From Kineosporia rhizophila (GTDB lineage: Bacteria; Actinomycetota; Actinomycetes; Actinomycetales; Kineosporiaceae): 64,000 nucleotides of DNA. This document shows positions 34,934-43,079 of this stretch, in pieces. Below the pieces are notes generated by a model, which was not told the origin of the DNA, made no database searches, and was given only the letters and a program-made list of their open reading frames with translations. The position numbers and the translations under genes were made by a program. The DNA lies in the NCBI RefSeq assembly GCF_021277265.1, contig NZ_JAJSOH010000021.1, forward strand, positions 1 to 64,000, read 5' to 3'. Numbering within the stretch: the stretch's first letter is position 1; each line of letters starts with the position of its first letter.

Positions 34934-36112
34934 TCAGCGGACCATGCCGCCGGGGCTGGGCACCCGGAACACCCACGGGTCGGTACTGCGTGCCGAGACC
35001 AGGACCTCGACCGCCTGCCCGGCATCGGCCAGGGCCCCCTCCAGCCGGTTGGAAACCCCGTTCAGCCAGGGCCACTCGCTGGCCCAGTGGGCCACGTCGA
35101 CCAGGAACGGCGGGCCCTCCCCGGCGGCGTCCCGGGCCTCGGAGGCCGGGTGGTGGCGCAGGTCGGCGGTGACGTACACGTCGGCCTCGGAGGCCCGCAC
35201 CGCGTCGAACAGCGAGTCTCCGGCGCCGCCGCAGACCGCCACCCGCGACACCTCGGCCGTCGGGTCACCGGCCACCCGCACGCCCTGCGCGGTACTGGGC
35301 AGCGCCTCGGCCACCAGCATGGCGAACTCGCGCAGGCTGGTCGGCTGCTCGAGCGTGCCCACCCGGCCGATGCCACGCGGGCCCGACCAGCGGGCCAGCT
35401 CGTACACGTCCACCGCGGGCTCCTCGTAGGGGTGCGCGGCCCGCAGCGCGGCCAGGGCCTGGGCCCGGCGCCGGCGCGGCACGACCATCTCGATCCGCCG
35501 CTCGGGCACCACCTCACGCTCGCCCGGGGTGCCGATCGCCGGGGTCGCATTCGTGCCGGGGACGAACGTGCCCGAGCCCACCGCCGTCCAGGCGCACCGC
35601 TCGTACTCACCGATCTCGCCCGCCCCGGCCCCCGCCAGCGCGTCCAGCACCTTGTCGACCGCCGCCTCGGGAACGAAGGTGACCAGCTTGTCCACCGGGT
35701 CGCAGGGGTCGGCCGACAGCGGCACCAGGTCGGTCAGGCCGAGCATCCGGGCCAGCGCGTCGGAGACACCGGGAGCGGCCGCGTCGGCATTGGTGTGCGC
35801 GGTGTAGAGCGCGCAGCCACCGCGGATCAGCTGGTGCACCACCCGGCCCTTGGGGTTGGTGGTGGGCACGCCGTGGACACCGCGCAGCAGCAGGGGGTGG
35901 TGGGTGATGAGCAGGTCGGCCCGCCAGGCCAGCGCCTCCTCGACGACCACCGGGGCCGGGTCGATCGCCAGCAGGATCCGGCGCACCTGGGCCCCCGGGT
36001 CACCGCAGACCAGTCCCACGGCGTCCCAGTCGCGCGCCCAGGCCGGGTCGTACATCCGCTCCAGGACCGCGATGACGTCGGCGAGCGTGGGCGCAGCGGC
36101 TTCGGTGGTCAC
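34934..36112 (-). CDS. Nif3-like dinuclear metal centre protein
   Basis: The 392-residue protein has the Nif3 halves: LLITHHPLLLRGVHG and LYTAHTNADAAAPGVSDAL supply the first metal ligands, and FLVDVAHWASEWPWL the last ones. The middle domain (about 120-250), with AAHPYEEPAVDVYEL, is the inserted PII-like domain of the longer class. The family is annotated as GTP cyclohydrolase I type 2 in some species, on weak grounds. It heads the operon Nif3 - zinc ribbon - phosphatase. GTG at 36112. Confidence 0.9.
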   Translation of the reverse strand: MTTEAAAPTLADVIAVLERMYDPAWARDWDAVGLVCGDPGAQVRRILLAIDPAPVVVEEALAWRADLLITHHPLLLRGVHGVPTTNPKGRVVHQLIRGGCALYTAHTNADAAAPGVSDALARMLGLTDLVPLSADPCDPVDKLVTFVPEAAVDKVLDALAGAGAGEIGEYERCAWTAVGSGTFVPGTNATPAIGTPGEREVVPERRIEMVVPRRRRAQALAALRAAHPYEEPAVDVYELARWSGPRGIGRVGTLEQPTSLREFAMLVAEALPSTAQGVRVAGDPTAEVSRVAVCGGAGDSLFDAVRASEADVYVTADLRHHPASEARDAAGEGPPFLVDVAHWASEWPWLNGVSNRLEGALADAGQAVEVLVSARSTDPWVFRVPSPGGMVR

Positions 36113-36263
36113 TCTCAGACTCTATCGGGCACAGCGCGTTCATGTGTCATGACTTGGCGTGGTCTTCGACAAGCGTCCAAAGACAATACTCAGGAGTTCC
36201 GGTGGAACGGACGCGGCGCCGCTTCCGCACCCGTCCCACCGGCCTCCTTCCGGAAGGGGCGGA

Positions 36264-38009
36264 TCAGAACTCGGTCTGCCCCAGGCTCAACCCGCCCACG
36301 AAGGCGGCGGACTCCTCGGCCACGGACTCCAGCTCGAGCACGACCAGACGGTTGCTCCCGGCCCGGGTCACCGGCGCCGGCACGTAGAGCGTGCGGGTCG
36401 GGCCCCGGCGCCAGTAACGGCCCAGGTTGAAGCCGTTCAGCCAGGCCAGGCCCTTGCCCCAGTCACCGGCGTCGAGGAACAGGTCGCTCGCCTCGGCCAG
36501 CTCGAACTCGGCCGTGAACACGGTCGGGCCCAGGTCGGTGGCCGCACCGCTCAGGTCGAGCGAGGCCAGCCGGTCCACGTCCAGCGGCCGGGCGGTCCAG
36601 TTCAGCACCGGGGTGCCGTTCAGGGTGACCGCGCCGATCAGGCCCTTCGCCTCGCCCAGGCGCTCGCCGTAGTTCACCCGGCCCTGGTCCTCGACCAGGA
36701 TCGTCAGGGTGGAACCGGCCAGCGGCAGGCGGAGCGTGCGCTCGTGCGAGTCCCGCGACAGGATGCCCACCGGCACCCCGTCGACGTAGACGTAGGCCCG
36801 GTCCCGGACCTCTTCGCCGATCTTCAGCACACCCGGCGCCAGACCCTCCACCGAGGCCTCGTAGAGCACGAAACCGGTGTCCTGGCTCAGCTCCTCGTAG
36901 GTCAGCGGGGTCTCTCCGGTGACCGCGGTGCCGAGCGAGCCGGCCACCTCGAGCAGACCGGCCGTGGCGGTCAGGCCCACCGAGAACTCGGGGGCGGCAG
37001 CCGCTTCCGCCGGCAGCTCGTCCGGCACCGACGCGTACTTGGCGATCGTCTTACGGAACGCGTGGTACTTCGCCGTCGGGTTGCCCGCCTCGTCCAGCGG
37101 CGCGTCGTAGTCGTACGACGTCACCAGCGGCACGTAGGCGCCCTTGTCGTTGGCCCCGTTGGTCATCCCGAAGTTGGTGCCGCCGTGGAACATGTAGAAG
37201 TTCACCGAGCCGCCGGCCGCCAGGATCTCGTCCAGTGCCTGGTCGGAGTCCTCCACCGTGGTGGTGTGGTGGTGGAAGCCCCAGCTGTCGAACCAGCCGT
37301 TCCAGAACTCCATGCACATCAGCGGCCCGGTGGGCTGGAACTCGCGCAGGGTCTTGAAGCGCTCGGTGCTGCGGGAGCCGAACGAGGCGGTCAGGTGCAG
37401 GCCGGGCAGGCTGCCGTCGGCCAGCATCTGCGGGGTCGGCTGGTCGATCGTGGTGAGCGGCACGGTGATCCCGGCCTCCCGGGTCACCCGGACCAGCTCG
37501 GCCAGGTACTCCTTGTCGGAACCGTAGGCCCCGTACTCGTTCTCGATCTGCACCAGGAAAACCGGCCCGCCCCGGTCGATCTGCAGCGGGGCGACGATCT
37601 CGTAGACCGACTTCAGGTACTCGCTGACCGCGGCCACGTACTGCGGCTCCGAGCGGCGCAGCCCGATGCCCTCGATCCGCAGCAGCCACGGCGGCAGACC
37701 GCCGTTGCTCCACTCGGCGCAGATGTACGGGCCGGGGCGCACGATCGCGTGCATGCCCTCGTCCGCGACCAGCTTCAGGAAGCGCTCGAGATCCAGACCT
37801 GAGGACGTGTCGAACTCACCTCGGGTGGGTGAGTGCAGGTTCCACGGGACGTAGGTCTCGATCGTGTTCAGGCCCATCAGCCGGGCCTTGCGGATCCGGT
37901 CGGCCCACTGGTCCGGGTGCACCCGGAAGTAGTGCAGCGCACCGGAGATGATCTGGTAGGGCTCGCCGTCGAGAAGGAAGTCCTTCTCACCGATGGACAG
38001 CTCAGGCAT
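36264..38009 (-). CDS. GH35 beta-galactosidase
   Basis: The 581-residue cytoplasmic enzyme hydrolyses terminal beta-galactosides. It opens with DFLLDGEPYQIISGALHYFR and YVPWNLHSPTRGEF. The acid/base glutamate is in IENEYGAYG (Glu158) and the nucleophile in CMEFWNGWFDSWG (Glu234). FHGGTNFGMTNGA follows. The C-terminal third forms beta-sandwich domains with FDLGRYWRRGP-like ending (NLGRYWRRGPTRTLY). There is no signal peptide. ATG at 38009 overlaps the GH51 stop by eight bases with GGAGGG upstream. It is the last gene of the sugar operon and acts on imported oligosaccharides together with GH51. Confidence 0.94.
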   Translation of the reverse strand: MPELSIGEKDFLLDGEPYQIISGALHYFRVHPDQWADRIRKARLMGLNTIETYVPWNLHSPTRGEFDTSSGLDLERFLKLVADEGMHAIVRPGPYICAEWSNGGLPPWLLRIEGIGLRRSEPQYVAAVSEYLKSVYEIVAPLQIDRGGPVFLVQIENEYGAYGSDKEYLAELVRVTREAGITVPLTTIDQPTPQMLADGSLPGLHLTASFGSRSTERFKTLREFQPTGPLMCMEFWNGWFDSWGFHHHTTTVEDSDQALDEILAAGGSVNFYMFHGGTNFGMTNGANDKGAYVPLVTSYDYDAPLDEAGNPTAKYHAFRKTIAKYASVPDELPAEAAAAPEFSVGLTATAGLLEVAGSLGTAVTGETPLTYEELSQDTGFVLYEASVEGLAPGVLKIGEEVRDRAYVYVDGVPVGILSRDSHERTLRLPLAGSTLTILVEDQGRVNYGERLGEAKGLIGAVTLNGTPVLNWTARPLDVDRLASLDLSGAATDLGPTVFTAEFELAEASDLFLDAGDWGKGLAWLNGFNLGRYWRRGPTRTLYVPAPVTRAGSNRLVVLELESVAEESAAFVGGLSLGQTEF

Positions 38010-39564
38010 GAGGGGTTCCCTCCGAGACAGCAGCAGCCGGGCGCAGGGTGAGCACCGACCAGGAGATGGGGGGCAGCGTCACGGAGAGCCGGGTGGCGGT
38101 GCCGGCCCCCTCCACGACGACGCCGTCGAGCGCCACCGGGGCGACCGGCTGCGACTCTTGGGTGTTGGTGGTGAACCGGTCACCACCGGCCGGGACGGTC
38201 AGGGTCTGGGCGTCCTCGAGAACCAGTTCCGCGCCGTCCAGTTCGACCGACAGAGCGGCCGGGTCGTCGACGGAACGGTTGACCACGAACAGCGAGACGG
38301 AACCGTCGTCGGAAACGGTGCTCACCGCGTCCACCAGTTCGACCTCGCCGTACTTCTCGGTGAGCCCGGAGGCCACCTTCACCGACAGCGGGACCACCCG
38401 GCCGCGCGCCCGCGCCGAGGTCAGGGCGAACGGGAAGAACGTGGTCTGGCGCCAGGCGGCGCCGTCCGGTTCGCTGCGGATCGGGGCGATCACGTTGACC
38501 AGCTGGGCCAGGTTGGCCATCGAGACCCGGTCGCTGTGCCGCAGCAGCGAGATCAGCAGCGAGCCGACCACCACCGCGTCGGTGACGTTGTACTCGTCCT
38601 CGATCAGCCGGGGGGCCACCGGCCAGTCGCCGGAGAGCACCGCGTCCTTGTGGTTGTCGTTCCAGTCACGCTGGTACCAGACGTTCCACTCGTCGACGCT
38701 GATGCCGATCTGCTTGGTCAGGCCGAGCTCTTCGCGCACCTCGTCGATGATCCCGGCCACGGTGTCCAGGTACCGGTCCAGCCCGGCGGCGGAGGCGAGG
38801 AAGCTCGCCACGTCACCGTCGGACTCCTCGTAGTAGGCGTGCACCGAGATGTGGTCGGCCTGGTCCGCGGTGTGCCGCAGGACGGTCCGCTCCCACTCCC
38901 CGAAGGTCGGCATCTCCATGTTCGAGCTGCCGGCCACCACCAGCTCCACCCGGTGGTCGAGAAAGCGCATGTAGCGGGCCGTCTCGGCGGCCAGGCGACC
39001 GTACTCGTCGGCCGTCTTGTGCCCGATCTGCCAGGGGCCGTCCATCTCGTTGCCCAGGCACCAGAGGGTGATCCCGAAGGGTTCCTCGGCGCCGTTGGCC
39101 CGGCGCCGGTCGCTCAGCGCGGTCCCGCCCGGGTGGTTGGAGTACTCCAGCAGGTCGCCGGCCGCCTCGATCCCGCGGGTACCGAGGTTCACCGCCTGCA
39201 TGACCTCCACGCCGGCCTGCGCGGCCCACGTGGCGAACTCGTGCAGCCCGACCTGGTTGGTCTCGGTCTGGTGCCAGGCCGCGTCCAGCCGGACCGGCCG
39301 CTCCGAACGCGGGCCGACCCCGTCCTCCCAGCGGTAGCCGGAGACGAAATTGCCTCCCGGGTAACGCACCACGGTGACCCCGAGCTCACGGACGAGTTCC
39401 AGCACGTCGGCGCGGAAGCCGCCTTCGTCGGCACTCGGGTGTTCAGGTTCGTAGATGCCCTGGTAGACGCAGCGGCCCATGTGCTCGACGAAACCGCCGA
39501 AGAGCCGCGGGGGCACCGGGGCCACCGTCTCGCCGAGCCGGACCCGCAGGTCTGCCGGAATCAT
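38002..39564 (-). CDS. GH51 alpha-L-arabinofuranosidase
   Basis: The 520-residue enzyme has the acid/base glutamate in CLGNEMDGPW (Glu173), and the nucleophile in SVDEWNVWY (Glu292). Other family marks are RYPGGNFVSGYRWEDGVGP and HAYYEE. The C-terminal beta-sandwich contains VDAVSTVSDDGSVSLFVVNRS. It lacks a signal peptide, so it removes arabinofuranose from oligosaccharides inside the cell. ATG at 39564 has GAAAGG upstream. The pairing with GH35 points to arabinogalacto-oligosaccharides as the imported substrate, which is an inference. Confidence 0.94.
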   Translation of the reverse strand: MIPADLRVRLGETVAPVPPRLFGGFVEHMGRCVYQGIYEPEHPSADEGGFRADVLELVRELGVTVVRYPGGNFVSGYRWEDGVGPRSERPVRLDAAWHQTETNQVGLHEFATWAAQAGVEVMQAVNLGTRGIEAAGDLLEYSNHPGGTALSDRRRANGAEEPFGITLWCLGNEMDGPWQIGHKTADEYGRLAAETARYMRFLDHRVELVVAGSSNMEMPTFGEWERTVLRHTADQADHISVHAYYEESDGDVASFLASAAGLDRYLDTVAGIIDEVREELGLTKQIGISVDEWNVWYQRDWNDNHKDAVLSGDWPVAPRLIEDEYNVTDAVVVGSLLISLLRHSDRVSMANLAQLVNVIAPIRSEPDGAAWRQTTFFPFALTSARARGRVVPLSVKVASGLTEKYGEVELVDAVSTVSDDGSVSLFVVNRSVDDPAALSVELDGAELVLEDAQTLTVPAGGDRFTTNTQESQPVAPVALDGVVVEGAGTATRLSVTLPPISWSVLTLRPAAAVSEGTPHA

Positions 39565-39599
39565 CGTCGTACCTTTCTCGAGCGGTTCTGGGCAAAGAA

Positions 39600-39628
39600 C
39601 GGGCCGGGCTGCGAGTCAGCCCGGCCCG
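39600..39628 (-). terminator. perfect 12-bp stem-loop between the binding-protein gene and GH51
   Basis: Arms CGGGCCGGGCTG and the exact complement enclose a 5-base loop, 20 bases after the binding-protein stop. With no T-run it probably acts as a leaky terminator or an mRNA 3' stabiliser that raises binding-protein levels over downstream enzymes. Confidence 0.6.
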
Positions 39629-39647
39629 CTCTCGCGTGGATCTGGTG

Positions 39648-41015
39648 TTACTCGACGGTGAAGCCCTGCTGCTTGGCGTACTCGTCGATCTTGGCCTTCC
39701 AGGCGGCCAGGCCCTTGTTCAGGTCGCTGCGGTTGACGTAGGACGTCTTGCCCGCGGTGTCCCCGAAGATGGTGTTGGCGTAGGCCTGGATCGGCAGGTA
39801 GGACCAGTTCGGCTGGACCGCGCCGGCCGCGTCGGCGAGCACCTGGTTGATCTTCTGACCGCCGTAGTACTCGGACTCGGCGTCGGTGAAGCTCGGGTCG
39901 CTCAGGTCGGCCGTGGTGGCCGGGAAGCCGCCGCTCTCGATGAAGATCTTGATGCTCTCCGGGTCGTGGTTCAGCCAGCGAACGAACGCGGCGGCCAGGG
40001 CCGGGTTCTTGCTCTGCTTGATCACGGCCATCGAGGAACCGCCGCTCTCCGCGGTGGCCGGGGCGCCACCGTCGTAGGTCGGCATCGGGGCCACGCGCCA
40101 GTCGCCGGAAGCGGCGGCGGCGTTGGCGATCTGGTTGCCGGGCATCCAGGCGCCGGTCAGCAGGGTGGCGATGGAGCCGTCGGCCTGCGCCCGGAACCAC
40201 TCGTCGGTCCAGCCCGGGGCGTCGGACAGCAGCCCGGCGGTGTGGAGCTGGTTCCACATCGCGGTGTACTTCTTGGTGCCCTCGTCCTCGAAGTTCACGT
40301 TGATCGTGTTGCCGTCGACGTTCAGCGGGTGACCGCCGGCCTGCCAGATCATGCTCAGGGTCTGGCCACCGTCACCGTTGTCGTTGGTGATGTACCAGTC
40401 CGGGTTGTGCGCGTGGATCTTCTTGGCCGCGTCGATGTACTCGTCCCAGGTGGTCGGCACCTTCTCGATGCCGGCCGCGTCGAACGACTTCTTGTTGTAG
40501 AACATCGCCATCGGTCCGGAGTCCTGCGGCAGGCCGAAGAGCTTGCCGTCGACCGAGACCTGGCCCCAGGTGGAGGCGGTGTAGTCGGCCTCCAGGTCGC
40601 CCAGACCGTAGCTCTTCAGGTCCACCAGCGACTCGGACAGCGCGTACTGCGGCACCGCGTAGTACTCGACCTGGGCCACGTCGGGGGCGCCGGAGCCGGC
40701 CTCGATCGCGTTGGTCAGCTTCGTGTACTCGTCGACGTTGGTGCCGACGTTCGCGTAGTTGACCTTGACGTTCGGGTAGGCCTTCTCGAAGGCCGCGACC
40801 TGGTCCTTGGCCGAGGGGGTCCAGCTCCAGAAGGTGAGCTCGCCACCCTTCTCGAGCGCGGCGTCCAGGTCGGCCTGGGAACCGGCGACCGTGTCCGAGC
40901 CGGAGTCCGAGTCGGAGTCGCCGCCACCACAGGCGGCCAGGGTCAGGCCGATGGCCATGGCCGCACCGATGGTGAACATCCGGCGGCTCACGGGCTTGTT
41001 GAACTTACGGGACAT
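39648..41015 (-). CDS. ABC transporter sugar-binding lipoprotein
   Basis: The 455-residue protein is a cluster-B extracellular binding protein. It begins with a twin-arginine-like SRRMFTIGAAMAIG, then the lipobox LAAC (cysteine near 29), then an acidic GDSDSDSGSD linker. Typical binding-protein marks are ELTFWSWTPS, MFYNKKSFDAAGIEKVPTTWDEY and WMPGNQIANAAAASGDWRVAPMP. It is anchored outside the membrane and delivers oligosaccharide to the two permeases encoded just upstream. It follows them at 113 bases, an unusual order because binding-protein genes usually come first. Confidence 0.93.
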   Translation of the reverse strand: MSRKFNKPVSRRMFTIGAAMAIGLTLAACGGGDSDSDSGSDTVAGSQADLDAALEKGGELTFWSWTPSAKDQVAAFEKAYPNVKVNYANVGTNVDEYTKLTNAIEAGSGAPDVAQVEYYAVPQYALSESLVDLKSYGLGDLEADYTASTWGQVSVDGKLFGLPQDSGPMAMFYNKKSFDAAGIEKVPTTWDEYIDAAKKIHAHNPDWYITNDNGDGGQTLSMIWQAGGHPLNVDGNTINVNFEDEGTKKYTAMWNQLHTAGLLSDAPGWTDEWFRAQADGSIATLLTGAWMPGNQIANAAAASGDWRVAPMPTYDGGAPATAESGGSSMAVIKQSKNPALAAAFVRWLNHDPESIKIFIESGGFPATTADLSDPSFTDAESEYYGGQKINQVLADAAGAVQPNWSYLPIQAYANTIFGDTAGKTSYVNRSDLNKGLAAWKAKIDEYAKQQGFTVE

Positions 41016-41052
41016 CGAGGGAGCTTCCCTTCACTTCGTCGTGTTGCGGGAG

Positions 41053-41074
41053 CCCGGCCTGAGTTCCGGCCGGG
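41053..41074 (-). terminator. 7-bp stem-loop between permease and binding-protein genes
   Basis: CCCGGCC and GGCCGGG flank an 8-base loop about 38 bases upstream of the binding-protein ATG. It is weak and without a T-run; it may mark an internal processing site. Confidence 0.3.
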
Positions 41075-41128
41075 GTCGTACGGGGACGTGCTGGAGGAAC
41101 GAGCCAGTGGGGTGAGCGGGGGTGCTGC

Positions 41129-42052
41129 TCACTTGACGCTTCCGGCGGACAGGCCGGACTGCCACTGGCGCTGCAGGACGAGGAACGCGGCCACGATCGG
41201 GACGATCGAGAGCAGCGAGCCCGTCAGGACGAGGTTGAACACCGGCTGCGAACCGGCACTCTGGGCCTGGGCGTTCCACTGGTTCAGGCCCACGGTCAGC
41301 GGGTACCAGTCGGGGTCGCTCAGCATGATCAGCGGCAGGAAGTAGTTGTTCCAGGTGGCCACCGTGGTGAACAGCAGCACGGTGACGATACCGGGAGCCA
41401 GCAGCCGCATCGAGATGGTGAAGAAGGTGCGCAGCTCGCCCGCGCCGTCCATCCGGGCGGCCTCGAGGATCTCGGTGGGGATCGCCTCGGTGGCGAACAC
41501 CCACATCAGGTACAGACCGAACGGGCTGATCAGCGACGGGATGATCACGGCCCACGGGGTGTTGGTGAGCTCGAGCTTGCTGAACATCAGGAAGGTCGGC
41601 ACGGCCAGCGCGGTGCCGGGCACCGCCACCGCGCCGAGCACGATCGCGAAGACCGCGCCGCGGCCGGGGAACCGGAACTTCGCCATACCGTAACCGGCCA
41701 GCGTGGCCAGCAGGGTGGCGCCGCCGGCGCCGACCACCACGTACAGCAGCGTGTTGCCGATCCAGCGGACGAAGATGCCGTCCTGGTAGTTCAGCGTGTC
41801 GCCGATGTTGGAGAACAAGGCGAAACCGTCGGCGAACCAGAGCCCGAAGGAGTCGAACAGCTGCTCCTGGGTCTTGGAGGCGTTGATCACCAGCCAGACC
41901 AGCGGCAGCACGGTGTAGATCAGGAAGGCGCCCATCAGGACGGTCATCGCGATCGACTTCTGGGTGCCGGGACGGCCCCGTTCCTTGGCCGGCCGGGAGC
42001 GGCGGGGAGCCTTGCCCTCGGACTCCGGCCGGGACAGCGTGGACGAACTCAT
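41129..42052 (-). CDS. ABC transporter permease (MalG-like)
   Basis: The 307-residue protein has six membrane segments and the EAA loop EILEAARMDGAGELRTFFTI, where the cytoplasmic ATPase docks. The N-terminal hydrophilic tail is basic (RPAKERGRPGTQ). ATG at 42052 begins one base before the upstream permease stop region ends, so the two are coupled. It pairs with the MalF-like permease to form the membrane channel. No ATPase gene is in the locus; a shared MsiK-type ATPase would energise it. Confidence 0.93.
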   Translation of the reverse strand: MSSSTLSRPESEGKAPRRSRPAKERGRPGTQKSIAMTVLMGAFLIYTVLPLVWLVINASKTQEQLFDSFGLWFADGFALFSNIGDTLNYQDGIFVRWIGNTLLYVVVGAGGATLLATLAGYGMAKFRFPGRGAVFAIVLGAVAVPGTALAVPTFLMFSKLELTNTPWAVIIPSLISPFGLYLMWVFATEAIPTEILEAARMDGAGELRTFFTISMRLLAPGIVTVLLFTTVATWNNYFLPLIMLSDPDWYPLTVGLNQWNAQAQSAGSQPVFNLVLTGSLLSIVPIVAAFLVLQRQWQSGLSAGSVK

Positions 42053-42053
42053 C

Positions 42054-42974
42054 TCAGCGGTCCTCCGTCCGCGAACCGCGCAGCTGCACCACGTACGCGA
42101 TGATCGCGGTGACGACACCCATCACGATCGCGACGGTCGCCGAGTAGTTCTGCTGCTGGCCACTGAAGGCCAGGTTGTAGGCGTACATGTTGGGCGTGTA
42201 GTCGGTGGTGATGATGCTCTTCACCAGCGGGCGCAGGATGTTCGGCTCGTTGAACAGCTGGAAGCTGCCGATGATCGAGAAGATCGTGGCGATCACCAGC
42301 GACCCGCGCAGGGCCGGCAGCTTGATCGCCCGGATGATCCAGAACTGGCCCGCACCGTCGAGTTCCGCGGCCTCGTACAGCTCGGCCGGGATGGTCTTCA
42401 GCGTGGTGTAGAAGATCAGCATGTTGTAGCCGACGAACGACCACGTGACGATGTTACCGATCGAGACCAGGATCCAGCTTCGGTCGAACGGGTTCAGTCC
42501 GGTGCCGATCGCGTCGTTCAGCTGGCCGACCAGACCGAACTGGTCGCCGTAGATGAAGCCCCACATCAGCACGGCCACCACGGCCGGCACCGCGTAGGGC
42601 AGGAAGAGGGCGATCCGGAACAGGTTCGCACCGTAGATCCGGGCGCTGTCGATGGCCATCGCCGCGGCGAGCGCGATGATCAGCATGATCGGGACCTGGA
42701 TGACCAGGAAGAGCAGGACCCGGGTCAGCGAGCTCCAGAACGCCTGGTCCTGCAGCAGCTGGGTGTAGTTGTCCAGGCCGACGAAGCTGTTGCCGCCGAT
42801 CAGCTGACGCCGGAACAGGCTCAGGTAGATCGCATAGACCAGCGGCGCGATGAAGACCAGGGCGAAGACGGCCATGAACGGGCCGACGAAGATCCAGCCC
42901 CGCCAGTCCTTTCGCGTCTTGCGCCGGATCGGCGGCCGCGCGGGCGAGACCGGTGGAACGGTCCCCGACGCCAT
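42054..42974 (-). CDS. ABC transporter permease (MalF-like)
   Basis: The 306-residue protein has six membrane segments and the EAA loop AELYEAAELDGAGQFWIIRA. It opens with a basic tail and the membrane segment GWIFVGPFMAVFALVFIAPL. ATG at 42974 is preferred to ATG at 42980 because AGAGG then sits six bases upstream. It is the first gene of the operon, directly downstream of the LacI operators. Confidence 0.93.
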   Translation of the reverse strand: MASGTVPPVSPARPPIRRKTRKDWRGWIFVGPFMAVFALVFIAPLVYAIYLSLFRRQLIGGNSFVGLDNYTQLLQDQAFWSSLTRVLLFLVIQVPIMLIIALAAAMAIDSARIYGANLFRIALFLPYAVPAVVAVLMWGFIYGDQFGLVGQLNDAIGTGLNPFDRSWILVSIGNIVTWSFVGYNMLIFYTTLKTIPAELYEAAELDGAGQFWIIRAIKLPALRGSLVIATIFSIIGSFQLFNEPNILRPLVKSIITTDYTPNMYAYNLAFSGQQQNYSATVAIVMGVVTAIIAYVVQLRGSRTEDR

Positions 42975-43009
42975 CGTCATCCTCTTTACCTCTCTGGAAA
43001 GAACCCGAG

Positions 43010-43025
43010 ATGTTTACGTCAACAT
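43010..43025. promoter_or_regulatory. LacI-type operator 1, ATGTTTACGTCAACAT
   Basis: This 16-base sequence is a near-perfect palindrome with the central CG typical of LacI-family operators. It shares 15 of 16 bases with operator 2, whose centre is 36 bp away. It overlaps the -35 of the predicted lacI-gene promoter. Confidence 0.85.
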
Positions 43026-43047
43026 CTCGGTCTTCGGAAGCTAGCAT
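43019..43047 (+). promoter_or_regulatory. promoter of the LacI-family gene
   Basis: TCAACA at 43019 and TAGCAT at 43042, 17 bases apart, match -35 and -10 elements. Operator 1 covers the -35 and operator 2 the -10 and start site, as expected for autoregulation. Confidence 0.5.
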
Positions 43048-43061
43048 GTTTACGTGAACAT
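43046..43061. promoter_or_regulatory. LacI-type operator 2, ATGTTTACGTGAACAT
   Basis: Near-perfect 16-base palindrome, almost identical to operator 1. The two sites lie between the divergent regulator and transporter genes, so one repressor can control both and may loop or bind cooperatively. Confidence 0.85.
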
Positions 43062-43079
43062 GACCACGGGCGTCCGGCA

